64,000 nucleotides of DNA from an uncultured Opitutia bacterium (GTDB lineage Bacteria > Verrucomicrobiota > Verrucomicrobiia > Opitutales > Opitutaceae): NCBI GenBank assembly GCA_903881475.1, contig CAIRTK010000044.1:1-64000 (forward strand), in the 5' to 3' direction. The notes beneath the pieces are model-generated. The model saw only the letters and a list, made by a program, of their open reading frames with translations, did no database searches and had not been told where the DNA came from. The translations under genes were made by a program, and so were the position numbers. Each line of letters starts with the position of its first letter. Within the stretch, counting starts at the first letter, position 1. Of the stretch, positions 1-7,800 are shown piece after piece.

Positions 1-358
1 AGATGGGAGGCGTTTTAGGGGGCCGTATCAGGCAAGCATATTTATGAGGGCGTACTACAATGTGGGGCGGGAGGGGCGGCTGGACGTTGGCGTGCTCGGC
101 GCCGAAGAGCTGCTTCGCGCGGTCGATCGCGAGGGTCTCGACCTTGTCGACCTGCTCGCAGCCGCCATACCAGCGCTTGCCGGGGTACCCCTCCGCGTAC
201 TTGTTGGTCAGCACGCTGCCCTGGGCCTGGAGGACGGCGGGGTAGGTGAAGTTCTCCGAGGCGATGAGCTCGATGTGGCTCTGCTGGCGGGCAAGCTCCG
301 CGGAGATCGCGGCGTAAATTTCGGGGTCGAGGGTCTGGAGGGGCGCGGCGTTGAGCAT
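1..358 (-). CDS. glyA: Serine hydroxymethyltransferase, N-terminal fragment with aberrant end
   Basis: The first 94 codons read from the ATG at 358 match the N-terminus of serine hydroxymethyltransferase, the PLP enzyme that interconverts serine and glycine and charges tetrahydrofolate with one-carbon units. Recognisable family blocks are [27 protein letters not shown] and [11 protein letters not shown]. After the QP codons (about position 77) the expected HSGxQAN segment is absent. The frame stays open to position 1 but codes a proline-rich stretch with no resemblance to the family. The gene is therefore cut at the window edge and its last 25 or so codons look foreign or chimeric. Gene identity is secure; what happens at the break is not. 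Confidence 0.88.
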   Translation of the reverse strand, partial: MLNAAPLQTLDPEIYAAISAELARQQSHIELIASENFTYPAVLQAQGSVLTNKYAEGYPGKRWYGGCEQVDKVETLAIDRAKQLFGAEHANVQPPLPPHIVVRPHKYACLIRPPKTPPI

Positions 359-445
359 GTTCGATTTTGTATTCCCGGGTTTCGGTTGAAAGGCAGGAAG
401 AAAAAGCACGGCCACCACCGAAAATCGAGAAGCGAAAATCGAAAG

Positions 446-937
446 TTACGCGCGGGGCGCGGCCAGGCGGGTCTTGAGGAATTCCAGCAGCGAGGGGATG
501 GCCTCGACCATCTCGTCCCGGGCCGCCTCGTAAACCTTCAGCGGGCCGCCATAGGGATCGGCGATCTCCTTGTCGCCGCGTTGGGGCATGAATTCGCGGA
601 AGAGGAAAAGATTCCGGGGCGGGGTTTCGGCCTGCAGCTGGATCATGGCGCGGTGCGACTCGGTCATGCAGAGCACGGCGACTGCCTCCTCCAGCAGGGC
701 ATCGGTGAGCGGCCGGCTGACATGGCGGGCGATGTCGATGCCGGCCTTCTTTAGGGCGATGACGGAGTTTTCCGAAACCCGCTCCCCGCCGCGGGCCGCG
801 ACCCCGGCGGAGACCACCTTGATCGAACGCAGCGGCTCGGGCTGGGCGGCGAGGGCATGCTGCAACAAACCGGCGCCCATCGGACTCCGGCAGATGTTGG
901 CCGTGCAGACAACAAGGACAGTGGCGGACGCGGGCAT
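446..937 (-). CDS. Low-molecular-weight protein-tyrosine phosphatase
   Basis: A complete 163-residue low-molecular-weight phosphatase. The P-loop C-x5-R is CTANICRS (Cys11, Arg17) and the general-acid Asp lies in DPYG near residue 127. Length fits the family. In the arginine phosphatase YwlE the residue four after the Cys is Thr; here it is Ile15, as in tyrosine phosphatases, so phosphotyrosine is the likelier substrate. It is encoded just upstream of glyA on the same strand (87-bp gap). In Gram-negatives, relatives such as Wzb dephosphorylate the tyrosine kinases that control polysaccharide export, but no such kinase is in the window, so that role is only a possibility. Confidence 0.9.
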   Translation of the reverse strand: MPASATVLVVCTANICRSPMGAGLLQHALAAQPEPLRSIKVVSAGVAARGGERVSENSVIALKKAGIDIARHVSRPLTDALLEEAVAVLCMTESHRAMIQLQAETPPRNLFLFREFMPQRGDKEIADPYGGPLKVYEAARDEMVEAIPSLLEFLKTRLAAPRA

Positions 938-1010
938 CGCTTAGGGTCTAAAGGGCACGGTTCAGGATGAAAGGCAAAATCGGAGTGGACCCAGCTTAGA
1001 CCCAAACGGA

Positions 1011-1127
1011 TTTACAGGAGATAACGAAGAGAACGGAGGCAGTATTTGCCAGTTCGCCTGGGTGCTCTGCTTCCCGCGGCGATCACCAATGAGGTATTCT
1101 CCCTTTCCTCCGTTTACCTCCTGTAAA
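1011..1127. repeat. Long imperfect inverted repeat in intergenic DNA
   Basis: Perfect 10-bp outer arms (TTTACAGGAG at 1011-1020, CTCCTGTAAA at 1118-1127) enclose inner 8-bp arms (AACGGAGG at 1032-1039, CCTCCGTT at 1107-1114). The whole folds into one long stem with a bulge and a loop of about 67 nt. It lies between the small exported-protein gene and the phosphatase gene, both on the minus strand. No transposase is visible. It could be a MITE-like or REP-like element or an mRNA hairpin. Confidence 0.6.
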
Positions 1128-1136
1128 AACTTCCGG

Positions 1137-1802
1137 TCAGATCTTTTTCAGTGCGAGCAGGGCCCGGTGGAGATGCACGGCTCGCTGGAGGGTGGTGTCG
1201 ATGAGCGGCGGCGGTGGCGCGGGCAGGGCCGGAGATGCGCTGACGCTCTCTTCGGGGCCGGTTTCATCATCGTCGGAACCGGCCGAGGGTGCGGCGTGCT
1301 CCTGGGCGATCTCGGCCTCGTCATGGCGGGGCTTGGTCGGGTTGTCGGTCAGGAGGGTTGCGACCGGGGTGCCGTGCTCGAGCGCATCATAGGCTGCGCG
1401 CTCGGTGGCGGCGGAAACGCGCAGCGTCACATCGGGGACGAACTTCGACGAGGCTGCGCCCAAGGTGAGGAGGCCGGGCATCGGATCGGCGGTCTCCAGG
1501 AACTCCAGCACCGCGGGGGCGGTGCCGCTGTTGACGAGGACAAAGACGGGAGTGCGGGCCGACGCGCGGAATTTCAGCCAGGCCCCGAGGGTGGTCACGC
1601 CGTCCGAACTGCTGAGGGCGTAGCGCAGATCGAGCACAAGCGCGCCAAGCCTGGCGGGGGCGGCGGGAAGGTCCGCCGGAAGCGAGTGCACGCGGGCATA
1701 GGCGAGGCCCTGGCCGAGATCGCGCTCGATCCGGGCGGACTCCGTGGCGAGGGCCAGCAAGGGCAGGGCGAGGGCGAGGAGGGCGGCGTGGATTATTTTC
1801 AT
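1137..1802 (-). CDS. Small exported protein, weakly S41/crotonase-like, coupled to purD
   Basis: A 221-residue protein with a clear Sec signal peptide ([19 protein letters not shown]). The start is the ATG at 1802, which overlaps the purD stop as ATGA, so the two are probably translationally coupled. The longer upstream reading frame is a purD shadow. Residues about 50-150 ([15 protein letters not shown], then [11 protein letters not shown]) resemble the beta-alpha core of S41 peptidase/crotonase-fold domains, but no catalytic Ser/Lys arrangement is recognisable. The C-terminal third is acidic and then proline-rich before a short helix. Function is unknown; a periplasmic scaffold or an inactive protease relative are guesses. 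Confidence 0.65.
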   Translation of the reverse strand: MKIIHAALLALALPLLALATESARIERDLGQGLAYARVHSLPADLPAAPARLGALVLDLRYALSSSDGVTTLGAWLKFRASARTPVFVLVNSGTAPAVLEFLETADPMPGLLTLGAASSKFVPDVTLRVSAATERAAYDALEHGTPVATLLTDNPTKPRHDEAEIAQEHAAPSAGSDDDETGPEESVSASPALPAPPPPLIDTTLQRAVHLHRALLALKKI

Positions 1803-3082
1803 CGACGGTTCAGCTGGCGCGCGCCGATGTCGCGGCGGAAATACTTGGAAGAACATTGGATGGCATCGCACGCGGCGTAGGCGGCGGCGGCGGCCCCCGG
1901 CAAAGTGGCGGCGAGGGCGGTCACCCCGAGCACGCGGCCGCCGTTGGTCACGATCCGATCCGCGGCATTTCGCGCCGTGCCGGCGTGATAAACGGTGACC
2001 CCCGGGGGAAGCTCCGGCGGAAAAGTGATGGCGTCGCCCTTCGGGTAGACGTCGGGATAACCCCGGGCGGCGATCACCACGCAGAGCGCGTGGACGGGTT
2101 TGACCGCGAGCTTCATGCCTGCGAGCTCGCCACACGTGGCGGCCCAGAGCAAGGCGAGCAGGTCGGTGGCAAGGCGCGGCAGGACGACCTGGGTCTCGGG
2201 ATCGCCGAAACGGGTGTTGTACTCGATCACGCTCGGGCCGGCGGCCGTCAGCATGATGCCAATAAAAAGCGTGCCGCAAAACGCGATGCCCTCGGCGGCG
2301 ATGGCGGCGACGGAAGGGCGGACAATCTCGCGGTCGATGCGGTCGAGGAGCGCGGGCGTGACGACCTCGGCGGGCGAGTAGGTGCCCATGCCGCCGGTGT
2401 TCGGGCCGGTGTCGCCATCGCCGATCCGTTTGTGGTCCTGGGAGGTCGGCAGAATGACGTAGTCGCGGCCCGACACGACGACCAGGATGGAGGTCTCCTC
2501 GCCAAAAAGGCAGTCCTCGATGAGGATCTGGCTGCCCGCGGCGCCGAATTTATTGCCGGCGAGCATGTCGCGGACGGCGGCCTCGGCCTCGGCCCTCGTC
2601 TGCGCCACGATCACGCCCTTGCCGGCGGCGAGCCCGTCGGCCTTGATGACGATGGGTAGCGGACGGGTGTGCAGGTAATCGAGGGCGGGTGCGACCTCCG
2701 TGAAAAACCCGGCGGCCGCGGTCGGGATCTTATATTTGAGAAGCAGGCGTTTGGTGAAAGTCTTTGACGCCTCAAGCCGCGCCCCGTCGGCCCTGGGGCC
2801 GTACACGGGAATCCCGGCGGCGATCAGCCGGTCGGCGAGGCCGAGGGACAGCGGGATCTCGGGGCCGACCACGACGAATTCCACCCGCTCGCGCTGCGCC
2901 AGGGCGACGAGGCCGGCGACATCCTCGACGGCGACGGGAAAGCAGGGCGCGTCCTGGGCAATGCCGGCGTTGCCCGGGGCGCAGACCACGCGGGGGCGCG
3001 CGGGAGACGCGAGGAGCGTGCGGACGAGGGTGTGCTCACGGCCGCCGGAGCCGACGACGAGGATGGAGCGGGGAAGAGGCAT
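1799..3082 (-). CDS. purD: Phosphoribosylamine--glycine ligase
   Basis: A full-length 427-residue GAR synthetase, the ATP-grasp enzyme that joins glycine to phosphoribosylamine in purine synthesis. The N-terminal domain starts [13 protein letters not shown]. The ATP-grasp core carries [13 protein letters not shown], a glycine-rich loop, [20 protein letters not shown] and the metal/ATP site [12 protein letters not shown]. The C-terminal domain has [12 protein letters not shown]. It is the only purine gene in view. It is followed, with a 4-nt ATGA overlap, by a small exported protein, which is an unusual partner. Confidence 0.97.
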   Translation of the reverse strand: MPLPRSILVVGSGGREHTLVRTLLASPARPRVVCAPGNAGIAQDAPCFPVAVEDVAGLVALAQRERVEFVVVGPEIPLSLGLADRLIAAGIPVYGPRADGARLEASKTFTKRLLLKYKIPTAAAGFFTEVAPALDYLHTRPLPIVIKADGLAAGKGVIVAQTRAEAEAAVRDMLAGNKFGAAGSQILIEDCLFGEETSILVVVSGRDYVILPTSQDHKRIGDGDTGPNTGGMGTYSPAEVVTPALLDRIDREIVRPSVAAIAAEGIAFCGTLFIGIMLTAAGPSVIEYNTRFGDPETQVVLPRLATDLLALLWAATCGELAGMKLAVKPVHALCVVIAARGYPDVYPKGDAITFPPELPPGVTVYHAGTARNAADRIVTNGGRVLGVTALAATLPGAAAAAYAACDAIQCSSKYFRRDIGARQLNRR

Positions 3083-3186
3083 GAAAAGTGTTAGGTCTGG
3101 CGGATTAAGTTTTAGGCTGTGGCATCAAACGACCGGCGCCTACCCCACAAAACCCAAAACGTGACACATGACACGCAGCTTGGCGC

Positions 3187-5094
3187 TCAGAGCACCTGCA
3201 GTTTCTTGCGGTAGAAGGCCACGACCTCGTCGGGATCGTCGGTGAAGAGGATGTAGTCGCCGATCCAGGCGGGGGCGCGCTTGGTGCGGATCATCTCGCG
3301 GACCTGGCGGCGGAGGTCGCCCCAGAACTTGGCGTTGAAAAACACGTAGGGCACGCGCGGGCGGATGCCGAGCTTGAGGTTGCACATCTCGATGCCGATT
3401 TCCTCCAGCGTGCCGACGCCGCCGACGTTGAAGATACAGAAATCCGCGGCCTCGAACCATTTTTGCCGGAAGTGGCGGGAGCTTTCCTGGAAGGTGTTGA
3501 AGAAATCCACGCCGAACTCGGGGGGCTGGGCCTCGAGTTCCAGGAAGCAGGCCCCGGTGAGGGCGCCCTTGTTCCGCGCCTGGTCGGTGGCGAGGCGCAT
3601 GACGCCGCCGCCGCCGCCGGTGAGCACGCCCACATTGGGGCCGATGAAGCCCGTGAGCTGCTCGACGAGGCGCGTGATGCGCTCGGTGTCCGACTGCTCG
3701 ATCCCGACGGCCGAGCCGTAAAAGGCGAGGATGGTCGTCTCCTGGAACTTGCGGGCGTTCTCCTCGCGCACGAAGAAGCCGTGCTCCTTCTTGTAGGTAT
3801 GGATGTAGAGGTCCTTGGTGACCTCGTCGTACCAATAGATCTGGATGCCAATGGCATCGAACGTGTCGAGCCGCGCGTGGGCGTTGCTGGAGAGGAAATA
3901 GCCGTGAGTGCGCGAGGCCTTGCGGAAGACGAGGCGCTTCAGCTTCACGTCGCCGATGCGGGTGATCAGCTCGATGTGCTCCAGCAGGTCGGGGAAATAG
4001 TCGATGATGAGGGTGTCGGCATCGGCCGGGGCGTTGTCGAGCGCCTGGATCATGGTTCGGCTCCCGACGGGGCAGGCATCGCCGGCGAGGAACTTCTTCA
4101 GGTCCTCGTTGGCGCGGACAAATACGCTGCGGTTCTCCATGGTGCCGCTCTGGCCGCGGACGACGATCTTGGTCTTCGGCTTGGCGGCGGCGGTGTCGAG
4201 CGGCGGACTGTTATCGAGACATTTGTAGAGTTGGCTCGCGGTGGAGAGGAGGCGCTGGCGTTTTTTGGTGAGGGTCTTGGCCTCGGGGTCGGTGAACGGC
4301 GGGGCGCGGAAGATATCCACCGACACCATGGGATTCACCACGGGCTGGTCGCCCGTGTTGTAGATCTCCAGCATGACATTCGTGCCGAAGGTCTTGATGG
4401 GATCGAGCAGGATGGCGCTGGTGTGGAGGCCGAAGTTGCCCTCGCCCTGGTTAAGCACGACATAGTGCTCCTTCAGGTACATGGAGCAGCTGGTCAGGAT
4501 GCCGGAGCGCGGCGGGATCGTGAGCGGGGAGGCGTCGTGCCGGAGCTGGGCCTTGTCGAGGAAGGAGCGGCCGGCGTTGCCGCTGACGATGTGCTCGAAG
4601 TTGAGGCGCTGGAGCTTGGTCGAGAGCGTGTAGCTGACCTGGTGGGGCGTCAGGAAGACCCGGCCGCGCGAGTCGATGCTGATGGTGTTGGGGAGCTTGA
4701 GGTGGTTGCCCTTGATGGCGGTCCAGATCTCCTCGCTGGAGAGCTTGGCGGCGGCGGGAGCGTAGAACAGCCGGCCGACCGGCGCGCCGGGCCGGAGGAG
4801 TTTCTTCCAGTAAGGGGAGTTGGGGAAGCTCAGGTCGTAGATGAAGGCGTCGGCCATCAGCTGGATCTGGTTGCCGGCCAGGACCGGCTTGCCGTGGATC
4901 AGCATCTCGATCCCGATGCGCGCGAGGGAACTGCGCTCGGTGAAGTGCAGGTCGGCCAGGTGCTCCTTGAGGAAATCGAGCTCCGCAGGGTGGCGCGGCC
5001 AGAAGGCGAGCGTGAGCGCGACCGTACGGTCGTCCTTGCTCTTCACCGTCAGGATCTGGCCATCCAGGCTGGTCCAAAATTGGTCGGGATTCAT
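3187..5094 (-). CDS. Large uncharacterised protein with C-terminal LOG-like domain
   Basis: A 635-residue cytoplasmic protein. The ATG at 5094 was chosen; an in-frame extension to 5184 has no family support. Residues about 455-635 form a LOG/TIGR00730-type Rossmann domain of the cytokinin phosphoribohydrolase (lysine-decarboxylase-like) family, with AFYGSA, GVLTGGGGGVMR and GGVGTLEE. The usual PGGxGTxxE signature has Val instead of Pro. The N-terminal 450 residues match nothing I can name with confidence. A segment near residues 190-290 (ILLDPIKTFGTNVMLEIYN) faintly recalls dUTPase/dCTP-deaminase barrels. A nucleotide- or nucleotide-sugar-processing role is plausible but unproven. It is divergent from the FKBP gene. 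Confidence 0.75.
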   Translation of the reverse strand: MNPDQFWTSLDGQILTVKSKDDRTVALTLAFWPRHPAELDFLKEHLADLHFTERSSLARIGIEMLIHGKPVLAGNQIQLMADAFIYDLSFPNSPYWKKLLRPGAPVGRLFYAPAAAKLSSEEIWTAIKGNHLKLPNTISIDSRGRVFLTPHQVSYTLSTKLQRLNFEHIVSGNAGRSFLDKAQLRHDASPLTIPPRSGILTSCSMYLKEHYVVLNQGEGNFGLHTSAILLDPIKTFGTNVMLEIYNTGDQPVVNPMVSVDIFRAPPFTDPEAKTLTKKRQRLLSTASQLYKCLDNSPPLDTAAAKPKTKIVVRGQSGTMENRSVFVRANEDLKKFLAGDACPVGSRTMIQALDNAPADADTLIIDYFPDLLEHIELITRIGDVKLKRLVFRKASRTHGYFLSSNAHARLDTFDAIGIQIYWYDEVTKDLYIHTYKKEHGFFVREENARKFQETTILAFYGSAVGIEQSDTERITRLVEQLTGFIGPNVGVLTGGGGGVMRLATDQARNKGALTGACFLELEAQPPEFGVDFFNTFQESSRHFRQKWFEAADFCIFNVGGVGTLEEIGIEMCNLKLGIRPRVPYVFFNAKFWGDLRRQVREMIRTKRAPAWIGDYILFTDDPDEVVAFYRKKLQVL

Positions 5095-5243
5095 GGGGAA
5101 AGGGGCCGATTCATGACCGGGGGGCGCGGGGGACACAAGCGGGGAGTAATTGTTTGCCTTTCCACCCGCCGGCTGGCACATCAAAAACTTTACGGCACAA
5201 ACATCCGCCGTCCGTTTCCATACCGTCCCACTACTCCACCTGC

Positions 5244-6059
5244 ATGAAACTCCATTCCATCCTCGTCACTTCCCTGCTCGCATTGGGCACGGCCGCCGCG
5301 GTCCGCGCCCAGGAAGTCAAATTTCCCGCCAAGACGGCGGAGGCCCCCGCGGCCGAGTCACCGGCCGCCGCCGCCCAGCCCGCGGCCACGCCGGCAGCCC
5401 CGGCCCCCACCTTTACCGACACCCAGGTCCTCGAGACCATCGGCTGGTTCATGGGCAAGAACAGCCAGGCCGACACCTTTGAATTCACGAAGGACCAGAT
5501 CGATGCCGTGACGCGCGGATTCGCGCTCGCGCTGGCGGGCAAGGAATCGCCGGCCGACCTGAAGCAGATCGGGCCGCAGGTCGAGGCCTTCGTGCACGTG
5601 AAGCAGGAGGCCTTCTTGGCCAAGCTGAAGCAGAAGGGGATGATGGAGTCCCTCGCGTTTCTCACGGAGATCAAAAAGAAGGCCGGCGTGATCACGACGC
5701 CCAGCGGCCTCTGCTATGAAATCATCAAGCCCGGCGAAGGTCCGGCGCCGAAGCCGACGGATACCATCAAGGCCCACTATACCGGCGCCCTGATCAATGG
5801 TACCGTGTTCGACAGCTCCGTCCAGCGCGGCCAGCCAGTCGAGTTTCCCCTCGACCAGGTTATCCCCGGCTGGACCGAGGGCCTGCAGAAGATTTCCAAG
5901 GGCGGCAAAATCAAGCTCTACGTGCCGCCGCAGCTGGCCTACGGCGACGACGGCCGCGCGGGCATCCCCCCGGCGTCGACGCTGGTGTTTGAGATCGAGA
6001 TCCTCGACATCAAGCCGACCCCCGCGGCGCCAGCGGTGGCCGCTCCCGCCGCCAAATAA
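5244..6059 (+). CDS. Exported FKBP-type peptidyl-prolyl cis-trans isomerase
   Basis: A 271-residue FkpA/Mip-like isomerase that would speed proline isomerisation in periplasmic or outer-membrane proteins. The chosen ATG at 5244 begins a signal peptide (MKLHSILVTSLLALGTAAAVRAQ), followed by an Ala/Pro-rich linker. Residues about 60-150 form an alpha-helical dimerisation domain. The FKBP fold follows, with GTVFDSS, FPLDQVIPGW, LYVPPQLAYGDDG and a final IPPASTLVFEIEILDI. A short Ala/Pro tail ends the protein. It stands alone and ends in a strong intrinsic terminator. Confidence 0.95.
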   Translation: MKLHSILVTSLLALGTAAAVRAQEVKFPAKTAEAPAAESPAAAAQPAATPAAPAPTFTDTQVLETIGWFMGKNSQADTFEFTKDQIDAVTRGFALALAGKESPADLKQIGPQVEAFVHVKQEAFLAKLKQKGMMESLAFLTEIKKKAGVITTPSGLCYEIIKPGEGPAPKPTDTIKAHYTGALINGTVFDSSVQRGQPVEFPLDQVIPGWTEGLQKISKGGKIKLYVPPQLAYGDDGRAGIPPASTLVFEIEILDIKPTPAAPAVAAPAAK

Positions 6060-6088
6060 GCGCGGCCCGGTTCCAAGGCAGCCTGACG

Positions 6089-6116
6089 GCCCCCGGTTTT
6101 TATCGGGGGCTTTTTT
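6089..6116 (+). terminator. Intrinsic terminator after the FKBP gene
   Basis: A perfect 7-bp stem, GCCCCCG (6089-6095) with CGGGGGC (6104-6110), has an 8-nt loop and is followed directly by six T residues. It sits 30 nt after the FKBP stop codon. On the minus strand no T-tract follows the stem, so it should act only for the plus-strand gene. Confidence 0.92.
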
Positions 6117-6134
6117 CTGCCCGGCTTCCGGCGG

Positions 6135-7187
6135 TCACCCGCCGGCGTCCGCCTGCAGGTCGGCGATAAACGCCGCGAGATCCTCCTCCGTGGTATCCCA
6201 GGCGCACATGAGCCGGTAGCCGTTTTCCCCGATGAAGCGGTAGAAGTGCCAGCCCCGGGCCTCGAGCGCGGCGAAGACGGCAGGTGGCATTTCAACGAAT
6301 ACGCCGTTGACCTCCGGCTCGACGATGAGGGACAGGCCCGGCACGGCCCGCACGGCCTCCGCGAGCCGCCGGGCCAGGGCGTTGGCGTGCGCGCCATGGC
6401 GCAGCCAGGCGCCGCCGGCGAGCATGGCGTCCCACTGGGCGGCGGCGAAGCGCATCTTGGAGGCTAGCTGCCCGCCCTGCTTGATGCGGTACTCGAATTC
6501 CCGCGCGAGCGGGCGGTTGAAAAACACCACGGCCTCGGTCGTGAGCATGCCGTTTTTGGTGCCCCCAAAGCAGAGCACGTCGATCCCGGCGCGCCAGGTG
6601 AAATCGGCCGGGGCAAAGCCGCGGGTCCGCAGCGCGGCGGCGGCGTTGGCAAAGCGGGCGCCATCCATGTGGACGGCGAGCCCATGCGCGTGAGCCAGGG
6701 TGGCGAGCGCCCGGACCTCATCCGGGGTGTAGACGGTGCCCCATTCGGTGGATTGCGTGAGGGAGAGCGCCCCGGGCTTGGGGTAATGCACGCCGTGCCC
6801 GCGGTGGAGGGCGGTCTCCACCGCGGCGGGCTCGAGTTTGCCGCGGGGACCGGCGAGGGCGATGATCTTGGAGCCGCCGGTGAAAAATTCCGGGGCGCCG
6901 CACTCATCGGTGTCAACGTGCGAACAGTCGTGGCACAGGACGCTGTGGTGGCTGCGGCAGAGGGCGGCGAGGGCGAGGGCGTTGGCGGCGGTGCCGTTGA
7001 AAACGAAAAAGACCTCGCAGTCGGTCTCGAAGACCTCGCGGAAGCGCTGCTTCGCCCGCGCCGTGATGGCGTCGTCCCCGTAGCTCGGTACCCGGCCGGC
7101 GTTGGCCCCGGCGATCGCGGCCCAGGCCTCGGGGCAGATCCCGGCGGTGTTGTCGCTGGCGAACGTATAGCTGGCGCGGAGGGACAT
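6135..7187 (-). CDS. ltaE: Low-specificity threonine aldolase family protein
   Basis: A 350-residue fold-type I PLP enzyme of the beta-eliminating lyase/threonine aldolase family, which cleaves L-threonine or allo-threonine to glycine and acetaldehyde. The Schiff-base lysine is Lys211 in CFGGTKNGM; HMDGARF near 173-179 supplies the cofactor Asp; the N-terminus reads FASDNTAG. The ATG at 7187 (MSLRASYTFAS) aligns with family starts; a frame extension to 7208 would run into the divergent shikimate kinase leader. Substrate range cannot be read from sequence. Confidence 0.92.
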   Translation of the reverse strand: MSLRASYTFASDNTAGICPEAWAAIAGANAGRVPSYGDDAITARAKQRFREVFETDCEVFFVFNGTAANALALAALCRSHHSVLCHDCSHVDTDECGAPEFFTGGSKIIALAGPRGKLEPAAVETALHRGHGVHYPKPGALSLTQSTEWGTVYTPDEVRALATLAHAHGLAVHMDGARFANAAAALRTRGFAPADFTWRAGIDVLCFGGTKNGMLTTEAVVFFNRPLAREFEYRIKQGGQLASKMRFAAAQWDAMLAGGAWLRHGAHANALARRLAEAVRAVPGLSLIVEPEVNGVFVEMPPAVFAALEARGWHFYRFIGENGYRLMCAWDTTEEDLAAFIADLQADAGG

Positions 7188-7243
7188 CGTGATTTTGGTG
7201 TTTGGCAACGCAGGGGCGGCGGCGTTTCGTGACAGCGCACGCG

Positions 7244-7798
7244 ATGAAAGCAGCAGACGTCAACCTCTACCTCGTCGGTTTCATGGGCACGGGCAAGAGC
7301 ACCGTGGGCCGGGCGGTCGCGCAACGGCTGGGCTTCCACACGCTGGACAGCGATCACGAGATCGAGCGGCTGACCGGCCGGAGCATCGCGGACATCTTCG
7401 CGCACGAAGGCGAGGCGGCCTTCCGCGGTCACGAGCGGGATTTCATCCTGGGCGGGCATCCCGCGGAGCGGACGCTGATCGCCTGCGGCGGGGGGCTTGT
7501 GGTGCAGCCGGGCATGCTCGAGCTGCTGCGGGCGCGCGGGGTGATCATCTGCCTCCATGCGTCGATCGAGACGATCCTCGACCGCACCGCCCGCCACCGG
7601 CACCGGCCGCTGCTGAACGTCGAGGATCCGGAGACGCGGATCCGTTCGCTCTACGCCGAGCGGGAGGCGATTTATAAGCGCGCCGGAACGGTCATCCTCA
7701 CCGATTCGCGGCCGCTCAACGACATTGTCGCGCACGTGATCCGCAGCTGGCGGCGGGAGGCGGAGGATTTTGCCCGCGCCCGGTCCGGCGCGCAGTGA
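7244..7798 (+). CDS. aroK: Shikimate kinase
   Basis: A 184-residue P-loop kinase that phosphorylates shikimate in aromatic amino-acid synthesis. Walker A is GFMGTGKST (residues 12-20), the shikimate-binding Asp lies in LDSDHEIE, the substrate arginines in FRGHERDFI, and CGGGLVVQPG is the second family signature. The ATG at 7244 starts two strands before the P-loop, as is normal; an upstream in-frame GTG/ATG extension has no family support. Its stop abuts queG, so the two probably form an operon. Confidence 0.95.
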   Translation: MKAADVNLYLVGFMGTGKSTVGRAVAQRLGFHTLDSDHEIERLTGRSIADIFAHEGEAAFRGHERDFILGGHPAERTLIACGGGLVVQPGMLELLRARGVIICLHASIETILDRTARHRHRPLLNVEDPETRIRSLYAEREAIYKRAGTVILTDSRPLNDIVAHVIRSWRREAEDFARARSGAQ

Positions 7799-7800
7799 CT

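Noticed and set aside
419..442. Direct repeat CGAAAATCGA (419-428 and 433-442) as a regulatory operator
   Set aside because: Only two short copies in a spacer that looks like degenerate repeat DNA; nothing ties it to a regulator.
1803..2279. N-terminal extension of the small exported protein into purD
   Set aside because: The extension is an out-of-frame purD shadow rich in Arg and Pro; the signal peptide at 1802 fixes the start.
1856..2659. A 267-codon plus-strand frame
   Set aside because: Antisense to purD, low-complexity Gly/Asp/Arg composition, no recognisable domain.
3463..5247. A 594-codon open frame on the plus strand
   Set aside because: It is the exact antisense of the LOG-domain gene, has a repetitive Gly/Val/Glu-rich translation with no motifs, and is explained by high GC and codon bias.
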